DNA from: Pseudomonadota bacterium
GTDB taxonomy: Bacteria > Pseudomonadota > Alphaproteobacteria > Rhizobiales > Beijerinckiaceae
Assembly (NCBI GenBank): GCA_023422485.1
Contig: JAGTAM010000566.1
Span: 1-5,601 of the forward strand
DNA: 5,601 nt
Direction: 5' to 3'
Numbering within the stretch: the first letter of the stretch is position 1; each line of letters starts with the position of its first letter. Position numbers and translations under genes: made by a program. Below are positions 5,093 to 5,601 of the stretch, in pieces. A model generated the notes under the pieces. It ran no database searches. It was not told the origin of the DNA and was given only the letters and a program-made list of their open reading frames with translations.

Positions 5093-5601
5093 ATGATCGA
5101 TCTGTACTACTGGCCGACCCCGAATGGTCACAAGGTGACGATGTTCCTGGAGGAGGCCGGCCTCCCCTACACGATTCATCCGGTGGATATCGGCAAGGGC
5201 GCGCAGTTCGAGCCGTCCTTCCTGAAGATCGCACCGAACAACCGCATGCCGGCGATCATCGATCAGGCTCCGGCCGACGGAGGCGAGCCGGTCTCGCTGT
5301 TCGAGGCGGGGGCGATCCTGCTCTACCTCGCCGAGAAGACCGGGCGCTTCCTCCCCGCCGACCTGCGCGGTCGGGCCGAGACCCTGCAATGGCTGTTCTG
5401 GCAGATGGGCGGGCTCGGGCCGATGCTCGGCCAGAACCACCATTTCTCGCAATACGCGCCGGAGAAGATCCCCTACGCCATCGACCGCTACGTGAAGGAG
5501 ACGCACCGGCTCTACGGCGTGCTCGACCGCCGGCTCGCTGACCGTGCCTTCGTTGCGGGCGCCGACTACACCATCGCCGACATGGCCGCCTATCCCTGGA
5601 T
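5093..5601 (+). CDS. yfcG: Glutathione S-transferase family, YfcG-type disulfide reductase, cut by the window end
   Basis: 169 residues are visible and the frame runs off the window; E. coli YfcG is 215 residues. YfcG is a cytoplasmic Nu-class GST that binds two glutathiones or their disulfide and reduces disulfide bonds without an active-site cysteine. Near-identity to YfcG as I know it is seen in YYWPTPNGHKVTMFLEEAGL (5-24), in APNNRMPAI and GGEPVSLFEAGAILLYLAEK, and in LQWLFWQMGGLGPMLGQNHH. T9 and N11 match the residues that contact glutathione in YfcG. The thioredoxin-like domain covers about 1-85, and the helical C-terminal domain begins about 90, with TIADMAAYPW near the cut. The start at 5093 has AAGG 7 bases upstream and matches the family N-terminus. 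It is divergent from the small rod-like gene. The family is secure. Confidence 0.95.
   Translation, partial: MIDLYYWPTPNGHKVTMFLEEAGLPYTIHPVDIGKGAQFEPSFLKIAPNNRMPAIIDQAPADGGEPVSLFEAGAILLYLAEKTGRFLPADLRGRAETLQWLFWQMGGLGPMLGQNHHFSQYAPEKIPYAIDRYVKETHRLYGVLDRRLADRAFVAGADYTIADMAAYPW

Noticed and set aside
4634..5506. 290-residue minus-strand frame covering the GST and the small rod-like gene
   Set aside because: It is antisense to the YfcG-type protein and in a different frame from the small rod-like gene, with no motifs.
1..5601. CRISPR arrays, insertion sequences, integrase sites or phage genes
   Set aside because: No regularly spaced repeats, transposase motifs or terminal repeats are seen. 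The tRNA gene is intact, with no duplicated 3' end that would mark an attachment site.

Overview
This is a strongly GC-rich chromosomal segment in which every gene carries G or C at most third codon positions. The best fit is an alphaproteobacterium, probably in or near Methylobacterium/Methylorubrum. Two things suggest this: an NDUFS4-type complex I accessory subunit, which among bacteria is typical of Alphaproteobacteria, and protein styles (GlgX, the non-sporulator SPL-family protein) that I recognise from that group. The genus is an inference; no marker gene is present. There are no mobile elements, CRISPR arrays or rRNA genes, and the content looks like ordinary core or shell genome.

Layout, left to right. 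(1) Positions 1-1471, minus strand: the N-terminal two thirds of glgX (glycogen debranching enzyme), with its 3' end cut by the window edge. (2) 1472-1733: a 262-base divergent intergenic region containing an A/T tract and three small dyads, one a perfect 12-bp palindrome. (3) 1734-2510, plus: a SHOCT-domain protein of unknown function. (4) 2511-2692: a 182-base gap. (5) 2693-3757 and 3769-4230, plus: a tight two-gene unit of an SPL-family radical SAM protein and a CDA-fold nucleoside/base deaminase, 11 bases apart. (6) 4240-4551, minus: the NDUFS4-like subunit, converging on the deaminase with only 9 bases between stop codons. It lies 28 bases downstream of a same-strand tRNA-Pro(UGG) gene (4580-4656), which has its own recognisable promoter. 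(7) 4708-4923, minus: a 71-residue protein resembling fused ends of flagellar axial rod proteins. (8) 4924-5092: a 169-base divergent intergenic region with a Shine-Dalgarno-like hairpin. (9) 5093 to the window end, plus: a YfcG-type glutathione S-transferase, truncated by the window.

The genes are mostly unrelated housekeeping functions: glycogen breakdown, respiration, translation and thiol redox. The exception is the SPL-like/deaminase pair, whose spacing implies co-translation and hints at a shared role in nucleic-acid or nucleobase chemistry. The SPL-like protein keeps the radical SAM cluster motif but, by a by-eye alignment from memory, lacks the cysteine that acts as hydrogen donor in true spore photoproduct lyase. 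That makes this pair the most interesting item here. No dramatic new system is evident. The other observations worth testing are the tRNA/complex I subunit cotranscription and several leader dyads.
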